Origin: an uncultured Lachnospiraceae bacterium
GTDB lineage: Bacteria > Bacillota > Clostridia > Lachnospirales > Lachnospiraceae
Length of the DNA stretch: 7,481 nucleotides
Assembly: GCA_902782815.1 (NCBI GenBank)
Contig: CACZOS010000081.1
Span: 1-7,481 of the forward strand
Direction: 5' to 3'
Shown: positions 1 to 6,498 of the stretch, one piece after another
Position numbering within the stretch: position 1 is the first letter of the stretch
Layout: each line of letters starts with the position of its first letter
Position numbers and translations under genes: made by a program
Notes under the pieces: model-generated
Told to the model about the DNA's origin: nothing
The model's input: only the letters and a program-made list of their open reading frames with translations
The model's database searches: none

Positions 1-726
1 CCATCCATCGTTGGAATTAAGAGAGCGGACATGATAGCCTCTGTCGGTTTTGTAATAGTCATAGTAATCCTTTACAAAAAACGGTGCATCCTCCGGAAGC
101 GGATCAACCACACCGCCTGCTCTCGCGTAACTTCCATTCCTGTAGTCTTCCGTGCGCTGTTTGTTTACGGCATCTCTTGCCGCTTTCCTGGCTTCCTTAC
201 TGTCTTCTGAGTCAAAATATCCGTTTCCTGCTATGCGGGACATATCGTACATGGTGGATGTGACCGTCGCCCTGATCCTTGTATCGAAACAGGCAGTCTG
301 TAATGCCATTCCGCCCCAGCCACAGATACCGATGATCCCGATCCGTTCCGGATCTGCATTGTCCTGGACAGAAAGGAAATCCACCGCTGCCTGGAAGTCT
401 TCCACATCAATATCCGGGGAATGCATAGCCCGGGGAAATCCTCCGGATTCACCGGTAAATGAGGGATCGAAAGCGATGGTAAGAAAACCACGCTCAGCCA
501 TGGTCTGTGCATAAAGCCCTGATGACTGTTCCTTACAGGCTCCGAAAGGTCCGGCCACTGCGATCGAGGGAAGCTTCCCTTCCGCATTCTTCGGGACATA
601 CATGTCCGCCGCAAGGGTAATGCCAAAGTGATTTACAAATGTCACCTTGCGGTGATCCACCTTATCACTCTTCGCAAAGGTCTTATCCCATTCTGTCACC
701 ATTCTCAATTCTTCTGTCTTCATCAT
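1..726 (-). CDS. Alpha/beta hydrolase (GICGWGG type), C-terminus beyond the left edge
   Basis: The gene has 242 codons from ATG at 726 and is still open at position 1; relatives that I recall are about 310-330 residues, so roughly three quarters is present. The chain has an early beta-hairpin region (VTFVNHFGITLAADMYVP, about 28-45), an oxyanion-type segment (VAGPFGACKEQSSG, 57-70), FDPSFTGESGG (87-96) and the nucleophile-elbow segment GICGWGG (133-139), followed by TSTMYDMSR. There is no signal peptide, so it is cytoplasmic. The family is usually annotated as a generic or dienelactone-hydrolase-like alpha/beta hydrolase. In related GxCxSxGG elbows the nucleophile is Ser; here that position is Trp137, and Cys135 is the only nucleophilic side chain in the elbow, so the chemistry is uncertain. 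The start at 726 is supported by AGGAGA (740-735) 8 nt upstream; a second ATG at 723 is in frame. The gene follows, and overlaps, the lipoprotein gene. Confidence 0.88.
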   Translation of the reverse strand, partial: MMKTEELRMVTEWDKTFAKSDKVDHRKVTFVNHFGITLAADMYVPKNAEGKLPSIAVAGPFGACKEQSSGLYAQTMAERGFLTIAFDPSFTGESGGFPRAMHSPDIDVEDFQAAVDFLSVQDNADPERIGIIGICGWGGMALQTACFDTRIRATVTSTMYDMSRIAGNGYFDSEDSKEARKAARDAVNKQRTEDYRNGSYARAGGVVDPLPEDAPFFVKDYYDYYKTDRGYHVRSLNSNDGW

Positions 727-1318
727 AATATCTATCTCCTTTTTCAAAAGTTTTTTCCTTTTCCTTATCCATGCTTATGGTGATTGTCACATCTCCGTTG
801 CCCAATAATTTTGTCATCCCTTCAGTATCCTGATCCGTAATATGTCCAAGCATTGTGTAGTCCCAGGAATTACTGCCGTAAAAGGCTACTATCTGATCAC
901 CTGAATAAAGGACTATATCCCCGGATCTCGTGGTTGTCTGCACGTCATTGCTTGGAAGACCTGTCCCGATCGGGCCAACCTGTTCAAACCCTCCGTACAT
1001 GGACATCTGTATGGTAAGAGGTTCCTCTTCACATAACTTTTCAAGTGCTTCCACCGATTCGTTATCTTCCCATGCAACCTCCACAGCAGTATCCGCAATC
1101 TTCAGCTGCAGCATTTTCCGCGGCTCTTCCCCCGATATCCGCTCACCGGTATCCGAGTCCTCCTTACCCTCCGGCTCTGTTTGCTGCTTTTCATAGGATT
1201 GTTCCTCATGACTCATGTCTGCGCCGGAAGGAGGGTCAGCTTTATCATTCCCACAGCCGGACAGAAGGAGGGCCATTACTGTGAACAAAACGTACACTGC
1301 TATTCCCGGTTTTTTCAT
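683..1318 (-). CDS. Cyclophilin-like-fold lipoprotein
   Basis: This 211-residue protein has a type II signal peptide: Lys-Lys start, hydrophobic core (6-19) and lipobox LLSGC with Cys22 as the lipidated residue. Residues 23-67 are an acidic, Ser/Glu-rich linker. Residues about 68-185 match the small cyclophilin-like fold domain: LTIQMSMYGGFEQVGPIG, then LPSNDVQTTT, SGDIVLYSGDQIVAFYGSNSWDY and LGHI, ending in VTITIS. It is predicted to be anchored on the outer face of the membrane. Peptidyl-prolyl isomerase activity should not be assumed; many members of this bacterial family have no tested function. The charged tail 186-211 goes beyond the domain and its last 44 nt overlap the hydrolase gene. 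The ATG at 1318 has AGGGGG (1332-1327) 8 nt upstream. In Clostridia I recall such genes beside alpha/beta hydrolases, flavodoxins and aldo/keto reductases under LysR regulators, which fits here. Confidence 0.88.
   Translation of the reverse strand: MKKPGIAVYVLFTVMALLLSGCGNDKADPPSGADMSHEEQSYEKQQTEPEGKEDSDTGERISGEEPRKMLQLKIADTAVEVAWEDNESVEALEKLCEEEPLTIQMSMYGGFEQVGPIGTGLPSNDVQTTTRSGDIVLYSGDQIVAFYGSNSWDYTMLGHITDQDTEGMTKLLGNGDVTITISMDKEKEKTFEKGDRYYDEDRRIENGDRMG
735..740 (-). promoter_or_regulatory. Ribosome binding site of the hydrolase, inside the upstream lipoprotein gene
   Basis: Read on the minus strand, AGGAGA lies 8 nt before ATG at 726 and 11 nt before the next in-frame ATG at 723. It decides the start at 726. 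The site is within the last codons of the lipoprotein gene, so ribosomes finishing that gene pass over it, which favours translational coupling. Confidence 0.7.
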
Positions 1319-1342
1319 CTCTCTTTCCCCCTCTTTATAAAA

Positions 1343-1371
1343 ACTATAACTTCAGCTTCCAGAAATATCAA
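1343..1371 (-). promoter_or_regulatory. Sigma-A-type promoter of the lipoprotein-hydrolase operon
   Basis: On the minus strand there is a -35 box TTGATA (1371-1366, 5 of 6 consensus bases), a 17-nt spacer and a -10 box TATAGT (1348-1343, 5 of 6). Transcription would start near 1336, giving a leader of about 18 nt before ATG at 1318. The -35 box lies inside the tandem AAATATC repeats, so a bound regulator would contact it. Confidence 0.6.
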
Positions 1372-1413
1372 ATATCTATATTGCATATTTAGATATTCTT
1401 ATTTAGAATATCT
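1363..1413. promoter_or_regulatory. Candidate LysR operator: four AATATC half-sites
   Basis: AATATC occurs at 1364-1369, 1371-1376 and 1407-1412, and as its complement GATATT at 1392-1397. They build two perfect inverted repeats that share the middle arm: AATATCTA (1371-1378) with TAGATATT (1390-1397) across 11 nt, and AGATATTCT (1391-1399) with AGAATATCT (1405-1413) across 5 nt. AAATATC is also tandemly repeated at 1363-1369 and 1370-1376. Relative to the predicted minus-strand start near 1336, the 9-bp palindrome is centred at about -66 and the tandem copies cover the -35 box. Those are the usual positions of LysR recognition and activation sites. The repeats are seen; binding by the adjacent LysR protein is inferred. 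Confidence 0.55.
1381..1409 (+). promoter_or_regulatory. Possible lysR promoter within the operator
   Basis: TTGCAT (1381-1386) and TAGAAT (1404-1409) are 17 nt apart and match 4 and 5 of 6 consensus bases. The start would be near 1416, almost at the ribosome binding site, so the leader would be only about 12 nt, which weakens the call. Both boxes overlap the inverted repeats, so binding there would repress lysR, the usual autoregulation of this family. Confidence 0.35.
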
Positions 1414-1428
1414 TATAGGAGGTGTTTT

Positions 1429-2322
1429 ATGGAAATACGTGTACTCAGATATTTTCTCGAGACTGCCCGGGAGGGCAGTATGACCCGGGCAGCCCGGCGT
1501 CTGTTTATCTCGCAGCCTACCATGTCTAAACAGTTAAAGGAGCTGGAGAAGGAACTGGGAGCAAAACTCTTTGTCAGGACCAATTACAACATACGACTGA
1601 CAGAAGCCGGTATGCTGCTCAGGGAACGTGCTGAAGATATACTGTCACTGGTAGAAAAAACCGAAGCTGAATTTAGGTCTTTGGAAGAAATCAACAGCGG
1701 TGATCTTTATGTGGGCGCACCGGAATCTGAATCAATGAGTCTCTTCGCGGATGTGGTACGCAGATTACAGCAGGATTACCCTAAAATACGATGCAATATT
1801 TTCAGCGGAAATATGAATGATGTCTGTGAAAAGCTGGATAAAGGGCTGCTTGATTTTGCCATAGTGATGAACTATGTGGATCTTATGAAGTACAATTATC
1901 TTCCCATGTCAACCGAAGACACATGGGGAGTGATCATGAGGCGAGATGATCCCCTTGCAGGCAAAAAGTCCTTTTCCATATCCGAATTGAGAACCCTTCC
2001 GCTTATCTGCTCAAAGCAATGGGTCGATCAGGAATTTCCGCAATGGTTCCGGTCCGATCTTGATAAAGTGAATATCGTAGCAACATATAATCTGCCTTTC
2101 AACGGAGCTGTCATGGCAAAGGCCGGAATGGGTTACGCTTTGATGCTGGACAACCTTGTTCATACGGGTACGGGAAGCGAGATCATCTTCCGTCCTCTCA
2201 CAGATGTCCCTAAAGTAGAGATGTATGTTATATGGAGAAAATATCAGGTTTTTACTCCCATAGCAGAACTTCTGCTGAATAAACTGCAATCGAGCTTCGG
2301 GAGATTAAATGGAGAGGGATAA
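1429..2322 (+). CDS. LysR-type transcriptional regulator
   Basis: The 297-residue length is typical of the family. The N-terminus is a winged helix-turn-helix: MEIRVLRYFLETAREGS, then TRAARRLFISQPTMSKQLKELEKELGAKLF (about 19-48), with the recognition helix near 28-37. A linker helix (62-85) is followed by a periplasmic-binding-protein-like effector domain (about 91-291; GDLYVGAPES, LDKGLLDFAIV, AKAGMGYALML). It should bind DNA as a tetramer and respond to a small molecule that cannot be deduced from sequence. The start is clear: AGGAGG at 1417-1422 is 6 nt before ATG. It is divergent from the lipoprotein-hydrolase pair, its most likely target, and lies 77 nt upstream of the GH172 gene on the same strand, so control of that cluster is possible. 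Confidence 0.95.
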   Translation: MEIRVLRYFLETAREGSMTRAARRLFISQPTMSKQLKELEKELGAKLFVRTNYNIRLTEAGMLLRERAEDILSLVEKTEAEFRSLEEINSGDLYVGAPESESMSLFADVVRRLQQDYPKIRCNIFSGNMNDVCEKLDKGLLDFAIVMNYVDLMKYNYLPMSTEDTWGVIMRRDDPLAGKKSFSISELRTLPLICSKQWVDQEFPQWFRSDLDKVNIVATYNLPFNGAVMAKAGMGYALMLDNLVHTGTGSEIIFRPLTDVPKVEMYVIWRKYQVFTPIAELLLNKLQSSFGRLNGEG

Positions 2323-2386
2323 TTGTAAAAATTCTCCTCGCATCCCTTAAAGATATGTGTCATACTTATAGAAACAAAACATGAAA

Positions 2387-2393
2387 AAGGGGA
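2387..2393 (+). promoter_or_regulatory. Ribosome binding site that favours the GH172 start at 2400
   Basis: An AAGGGGA purine run ends at 2393, immediately before an ATG at 2394. That ATG would be only 1 nt from the G-run, whereas the next in-frame ATG at 2400 is 7 nt from it, a normal distance. The rest of the 2323-2399 gap holds no convincing promoter, terminator or operator. Confidence 0.5.
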
Positions 2394-2399
2394 ATGGAT

Positions 2400-3428
2400 A
2401 TGAAGGCTTATACGCTGCTAAATGATGACCGGACTTTTGCTTTCTCGGCGGAAAACCCCACCGGGAGAAGGGGCGGCGGTTCCCGTGGCGGGGACTGTAC
2501 CAAGCTTTCCCCCACGGTGAAGATCAATGCAGGACAGACTGTAACTCTTGTTGATATCGATGGGCCCGGGCTTATACAAAATATGTGGTTCACCGGATAT
2601 GTGGGCCATGGTTTTATCATCCGTATCTACTGGGATCATCAGGAGTTCCCCTCTGTTGAAGCTCCTCTTTCTGCTTTTTTCGGCTGTGCATACGATGAAA
2701 CCTTTGCGGACCGGGACGGAAAATACCCTGTACTGAACTCCGCTGTCATGCTGGTGGCTCCCGGCCGCGGATACAACAGTTTCTTTGAAATGCCCTTTAA
2801 AGCTCACTGCCGGATCACCATGGAGAACCGGAGTGATTCGGATAAAGAATTATACTATATCATCACAGGCTGTAAGAGGATCGTTCCTGAAAATATTGCC
2901 TACTTCCATGCATCTTACCGGCAGGAACACCCTGTAGTAAGGGGAAGAAGCTATACGATCATTGATGGTATTAAGGGTAAGGGACAATTTCTCGGAGTCA
3001 CCCTGGCTGCCGGAATGAACGGGAATAATACCTGCTGGGTAGAAGGGGAAGCCAGGATGTACATTGATGATGATATCTACCCCTCCATCCATTACACAGG
3101 AACCGAAGATTATTTTACCGGCTCCTACGCATTTGGAAATGACATATATATCAAACAGTATCAGACTTTCAGCGGCCATTACAGCGGGCTCTATGCCATC
3201 CTGGGTGATAACAGAGAATTCTATAACGGCCAGCAGAGGTTTCTCTTATACCGTTTTCATGTTCCGGACCCGATTCACTTTAATAACTCTTTCCGGATGA
3301 CCATCGATAATCTGGGATGGACCGGTCCCCGCTACGACGATTACACCAGCGTTGCCTACTGGTACCAGTCCCTGCCTTCATCCCCATTGCAGGATCTGCC
3401 GTCGGATAAGGATATGTGTATGAAATGA
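2400..3428 (+). CDS. GH172-family glycoside hydrolase (DUF2961)
   Basis: The protein has 342 residues from ATG 2400, or 344 if ATG 2394 is used. GH172 includes difructose-anhydride/alpha-D-fructofuranosidase enzymes of bifidobacteria and D-arabinan-degrading arabinofuranosidases. Family signatures appear in order: FSAENPTG near the N-terminus, LVDIDGPGLIQNMWFT, IRIYWDHQEFPSVEAPL with the following FFG, FFEMPFKAHCRITMEN, IIDGIKGKGQFLGVTLA, the hallmark TGTEDYFTGSY with Glu236, YRFHVPDPIHF and VAYWYQSLP at the end. Glu236 is the probable counterpart of one catalytic Glu of the family; I could not assign the second with confidence. There is no signal peptide or membrane segment, so it should act in the cytoplasm. 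The relatives that I recall carry a slightly longer loop after the TGTEDYF motif. The exact sugar is not deducible. It is first in a three-gene cluster, 16 nt before the MATE gene. Confidence 0.87.
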   Translation: MKAYTLLNDDRTFAFSAENPTGRRGGGSRGGDCTKLSPTVKINAGQTVTLVDIDGPGLIQNMWFTGYVGHGFIIRIYWDHQEFPSVEAPLSAFFGCAYDETFADRDGKYPVLNSAVMLVAPGRGYNSFFEMPFKAHCRITMENRSDSDKELYYIITGCKRIVPENIAYFHASYRQEHPVVRGRSYTIIDGIKGKGQFLGVTLAAGMNGNNTCWVEGEARMYIDDDIYPSIHYTGTEDYFTGSYAFGNDIYIKQYQTFSGHYSGLYAILGDNREFYNGQQRFLLYRFHVPDPIHFNNSFRMTIDNLGWTGPRYDDYTSVAYWYQSLPSSPLQDLPSDKDMCMK

Positions 3429-3444
3429 AAGGGATACTTGTCTC

Positions 3445-4833
3445 ATGAAAACCTATGTCACTAACATGACGGAAGGCAAACCTGTCCGGTTGATCGTAAA
3501 CTTTGCCATTCCCCTGATGATCGGCAATATATTCCAGCAACTCTACCTGGTCGCAGACAGCATGGTCGTGGGAACCTTCCTGGGAGTGAATGCCCTTGCG
3601 GCTTTGGGCATCTGCGGCTGGCCCAGCTGGATCGTGATCGGGATGCTGCAGGGACTCGCCCAGGGAGTTTCCATCATTATGGCCCGTGATTTTGGCAGAG
3701 ATGATCTTCCCGGCTTAAAGAATACCTATGGAAATGCGTTGATCCTATGCAGTGTATTCTCAGTCTGTCTTTCGATCATTTCCCAGCTCCTGTCGCCCGG
3801 TATGCTGTTCTTTTTAAATACTCCTGCAGAGCTGACGACACCGGCTCTCCTCTATCTCCGGATAACCTTTGCGGGCATCCCGGTGATCATGGCGTATAAT
3901 CTGTTCGCCGCCGCACTGCGGGCTCTGGGTGACAGCAGGACACCTCTCTATGCCATGATCGTTGCATCCGTCCTGAATATTATTCTGGACCTCCTGTTTG
4001 TCTGCGTCTTCTCATGGGGAATCGCGGGAGCTGCCATAGCCACGGTGATGGCCCAGGGTGTCTCCATGTATATCTGCTTAAAGGCAGTACTCCGACTGCC
4101 GCATCTGAAGATTATCCGGGCAAATCTGATCCTGATTCCGGGACTGATCCGGCAGATGCTGCTCCTGAGCATGCCCATGGCCTTCCAGAACTTCATCATC
4201 GCCGGTGGCGGAATGGTGGTTCAATCCGCCGCCAACCGGTTCAGTGTGGAATTTATCGCCGGGTTCACTGCCGGCGCAAAGCTCCACGGTGTCCTGGAGA
4301 TCGCCACTTCCTCCTTCGGTTTTGCCATGACAACCTATGTGGCACAAAACCTGGGAGCAGGCCGTATCGACCGGATCCATAAGGGTGTCCGGGACGCTAT
4401 GGGAGCCGCTGTGATCACTTCGATCATTATCGCGGGAGTCATGCTTGCTCTGGGCAGACTGATCCTGAGGGGGTTTGTTTCCGGAACCCCGGAGGAGATC
4501 TCCATGACGATCGATGTGGGCTACCGGTACCTGGCCATCATGTGTATCTGCCTGCCGGTCCTGTACCTTCTATATGTCTTCCGCTCTTCCATACAAGGCC
4601 TGGGAAATACTTTTTTACCCATGGTATCAGCAGTCTCCGAATTCATTATGAGGACCTCATCCGCACTTTTATTAACCGCATGGATCGGAGAAAGCGGCCT
4701 GTATATCGCCGAAGTGGCGGCATGGTTTGGCGCAGACCTGGTACTGATACCCAGTTATCTCTATATGATCCGCAAAACGGAAGCACTCATAGCAGAACAG
4801 AAAGGAAAGGATACCGATGTCACACTGGCTTGA
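3445..4833 (+). CDS. MATE-family multidrug/organic cation efflux-type transporter
   Basis: This is a 462-residue polytopic membrane protein with about 12 predicted helices in two homologous halves (about 17-177 and 240-405). Family signatures are IPLMIGNIFQQLYLVADSMVVG (22-43), NALAALG (49-55), FAAALRALGDSRTPLY (154-169) and, in the second half, FQNFIIAGGGMVVQ (247-260), GFTAGAKLHGVLEI and TYVAQNLGAGR (297-307). The subtype resembles the MepA/DinF-like proteins of Firmicutes. MATE proteins normally export drugs, metabolites or lipid-linked molecules using a Na+ or H+ gradient. The ATG at 3445 follows AAAGGG at about 3428-3433, a slightly long spacing of about 11 nt. Its position between two cytoplasmic glycosidases, with a 17-nt overlap into the second, implies a joint function. 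Export of a product or glycosylated toxin is more in keeping with the family than sugar import. Confidence 0.94.
   Translation: MKTYVTNMTEGKPVRLIVNFAIPLMIGNIFQQLYLVADSMVVGTFLGVNALAALGICGWPSWIVIGMLQGLAQGVSIIMARDFGRDDLPGLKNTYGNALILCSVFSVCLSIISQLLSPGMLFFLNTPAELTTPALLYLRITFAGIPVIMAYNLFAAALRALGDSRTPLYAMIVASVLNIILDLLFVCVFSWGIAGAAIATVMAQGVSMYICLKAVLRLPHLKIIRANLILIPGLIRQMLLLSMPMAFQNFIIAGGGMVVQSAANRFSVEFIAGFTAGAKLHGVLEIATSSFGFAMTTYVAQNLGAGRIDRIHKGVRDAMGAAVITSIIIAGVMLALGRLILRGFVSGTPEEISMTIDVGYRYLAIMCICLPVLYLLYVFRSSIQGLGNTFLPMVSAVSEFIMRTSSALLLTAWIGESGLYIAEVAAWFGADLVLIPSYLYMIRKTEALIAEQKGKDTDVTLA
4803..4810 (+). promoter_or_regulatory. Ribosome binding site of the GH13 gene inside the MATE gene
   Basis: AGGAAAGG lies 6 nt before ATG at 4817, within the last codons of the MATE gene, whose stop is at 4831-4833. 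This fixes the GH13 start and suggests translational coupling of the two genes. Confidence 0.6.
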
Positions 4834-6418
4834 ACATGCAATTTTTTATCAGATTTACCCCGCATCCTTTAAGGACGGAAACGGTGACGGTATCGGTGAT
4901 TTTTGGGGAATCGGGGAAAAGATCGGTTATCTCAAAGATCTGGGGATCAACGCCATCTGGATGAATCCCTGTTACGATTCTTCCTTCTACGACGGGGGTT
5001 ATGATGTAAAGGACTATTATAAGACAGCATCCCGGTATGGCAGCAATGAAGACTTAAGAAACCTGATCCATCTCTTTCACGAAAACGGGATCCGTGTTCT
5101 GCTTGATCTGGTAGCCGGTCATACCGCCATCGATCATCCCTGGTTTCAGGCATCCTGTAAAGATGAGGTAAATGACTGTACCAATCGTTATATCTGGCAG
5201 GCAGGCGGGCCATGGGCCAAAAACTATCCCGGTATTGCTGCCTTTTTATGCGGAATCTCCGAACGTCCGGGCGCCGTGGGGGTCAATTGCTTCTCCACGC
5301 AGCCGGCTTTAAATTACGGGTTCGGGAATGTGACCGAGAACTGGCAGTTCTCCGCAGATTCTCCGGAGGCGGAATCCACCCGGCTTCTTCTGCAGGATAT
5401 CATGTCTTTCTGGCTGGACCTTGGATGTGATGGTTTTCGGGTGGATATGGCAGGCAGCCTGGTAAAGGATGATCCCGATTACCGCTGTACCATCCGTCTG
5501 TGGCAGAAAGTACGTGCCTTCCTTGACAATAAATACCCGGATGCGGTCCTGATCTCGGAATGGGGAAATCCCTTACAGGCCATTGAGGCCGGTTTTCATA
5601 TGGACTTTCTGCTCCATGTGGGTCCCACCCACTACATGGACCTCTTCAGGACCAATCCATACTTTTCTCTGTCTTCCGGCAGCAACCTGAAGGAATTCAT
5701 CCGTTATTACCGGGATGCTTATGACAAGACAAAGGGAAAAGGGCTCATCTGTATTCCCTCCGGCAATCACGACATGATCAGGATGAGGGAAAGCTTATCC
5801 CCTGAAGAGATGAAACTGGCTTTTGTATTCCTGCTGACCATGCCGGGATGTCCCTTTATCTATTATGGGGATGAGATCGGGATGAGGTATCTCCATGGAC
5901 TGAAATCGAAGGAGGGAGCTTATGAACGTACCGGATCCCGCACTCCCATGCAGTGGACAGGAGGAGACAATGCCGGATTCTCGGAAGCCTCTCCCGAGTC
6001 CCTCTATCTGCCGGTGGATACATCCGAAGACCGGCCGGATGTACTGACGCAGCTTAGGGAAGAAGGCTCACTCTTAAGGCATGTGCAGCTTCTCATACAG
6101 CTGCGAAAGCATCACAGTGCACTCAGAAGTACTTCCGGGATCCGGTTCCTGACGGATGGCAGCGGTTATCCTTTGGTTTATGAGCGATGGGATGAGAAGG
6201 AAAAACTCTTAATCGCCATAAATCCGTCTCCTGAGCCGGTCACCTTTTCTCATGAATCGATAGGTAACACCGATGAGATTCTTACGGGAGACGGAAAAAT
6301 CCCGGCAGACAGCCAGGTCCGTCTGAATCTTCCTCCCTCCGGCTTTGCCGTTATTCAGGTCAACCGGCCGGATTGTTTTTCAGCATTTCCCCTGACAGCG
6401 GAACAGGAGTCTGTGTGA
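4817..6418 (+). CDS. GH13 alpha-glucosidase/alpha-amylase-family enzyme
   Basis: The 533-residue protein starts in a (beta/alpha)8 barrel: AIFYQIYPASF (8-18), a DGNGDGIGD calcium-type loop (20-28) and GYDVKDYY (61-68). Conserved region I is DLVAGH (97-102), region II GFRVDM (206-211) with nucleophile Asp210, region III ISEWG (246-250) with acid/base Glu248, and region IV GNHD (316-319) with transition-state Asp319. FIYYGDEIGMRY and SRTPMQWTGGDNAGFS (374-389) are typical of oligo-1,6-glucosidase, trehalose synthase and related exo-acting branches. A C-terminal beta domain spans about 440-515. All three acidic residues are present, so it should be active. Region I has Gly101 where most GH13 proteins have Asn. 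With no signal peptide it should act on internal alpha-glucosides. It could be an alpha-glucosidase, a glucosyltransferase or a phosphorylase-like enzyme; the sequence does not settle this. It is the last gene of the cluster, overlapping the MATE gene. Confidence 0.92.
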   Translation: MSHWLEHAIFYQIYPASFKDGNGDGIGDFWGIGEKIGYLKDLGINAIWMNPCYDSSFYDGGYDVKDYYKTASRYGSNEDLRNLIHLFHENGIRVLLDLVAGHTAIDHPWFQASCKDEVNDCTNRYIWQAGGPWAKNYPGIAAFLCGISERPGAVGVNCFSTQPALNYGFGNVTENWQFSADSPEAESTRLLLQDIMSFWLDLGCDGFRVDMAGSLVKDDPDYRCTIRLWQKVRAFLDNKYPDAVLISEWGNPLQAIEAGFHMDFLLHVGPTHYMDLFRTNPYFSLSSGSNLKEFIRYYRDAYDKTKGKGLICIPSGNHDMIRMRESLSPEEMKLAFVFLLTMPGCPFIYYGDEIGMRYLHGLKSKEGAYERTGSRTPMQWTGGDNAGFSEASPESLYLPVDTSEDRPDVLTQLREEGSLLRHVQLLIQLRKHHSALRSTSGIRFLTDGSGYPLVYERWDEKEKLLIAINPSPEPVTFSHESIGNTDEILTGDGKIPADSQVRLNLPPSGFAVIQVNRPDCFSAFPLTAEQESV

Positions 6419-6442
6419 CGTTTTTATGACAATCATTATATT
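6415..6442 (+). promoter_or_regulatory. Weak candidate promoter before the short acidic protein
   Basis: GTGACG (6415-6420) and TATATT (6437-6442) are 16 nt apart and match 4 and 5 of 6 consensus bases. The stretch 6419-6480 is clearly more AT-rich than the genes around it. No terminator is visible after the GH13 stop, so read-through from the GH13 gene is the alternative. Confidence 0.2.
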
Positions 6443-6498
6443 ATCATATGGGCAGAGACAGGAAAGGCAGATAAATAAAAGGAGGGATAGGTAAAGGG

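Noticed and set aside
152..514. 120-codon plus-strand open frame inside the hydrolase
   Set aside because: It is antisense to a well-supported hydrolase and has no ribosome binding site or recognisable domain.
2315..2347. Inverted repeat AGGGAT / ATCCCT after the lysR stop as a terminator
   Set aside because: Only 6 bp with a 21-nt loop and no T-run after it; not a credible terminator.
2354..2364. TATG-TGT-CATA palindrome in the lysR-GH172 gap as an operator
   Set aside because: Four-bp arms are expected by chance, and it does not resemble the AATATC sites at 1363-1413 or a catabolite-repression box.
4542..4964. 140-codon plus-strand open frame spanning the MATE-GH13 junction
   Set aside because: It lies in another frame across two clear genes, has biased composition (many Arg, Thr and Pro) and no family features; it is a shadow.
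6426..6494. 22-codon open frame before the short acidic gene as a leader peptide
   Set aside because: There is no ribosome binding site before its ATG, no run of regulatory codons, and no attenuator-like hairpin after it.
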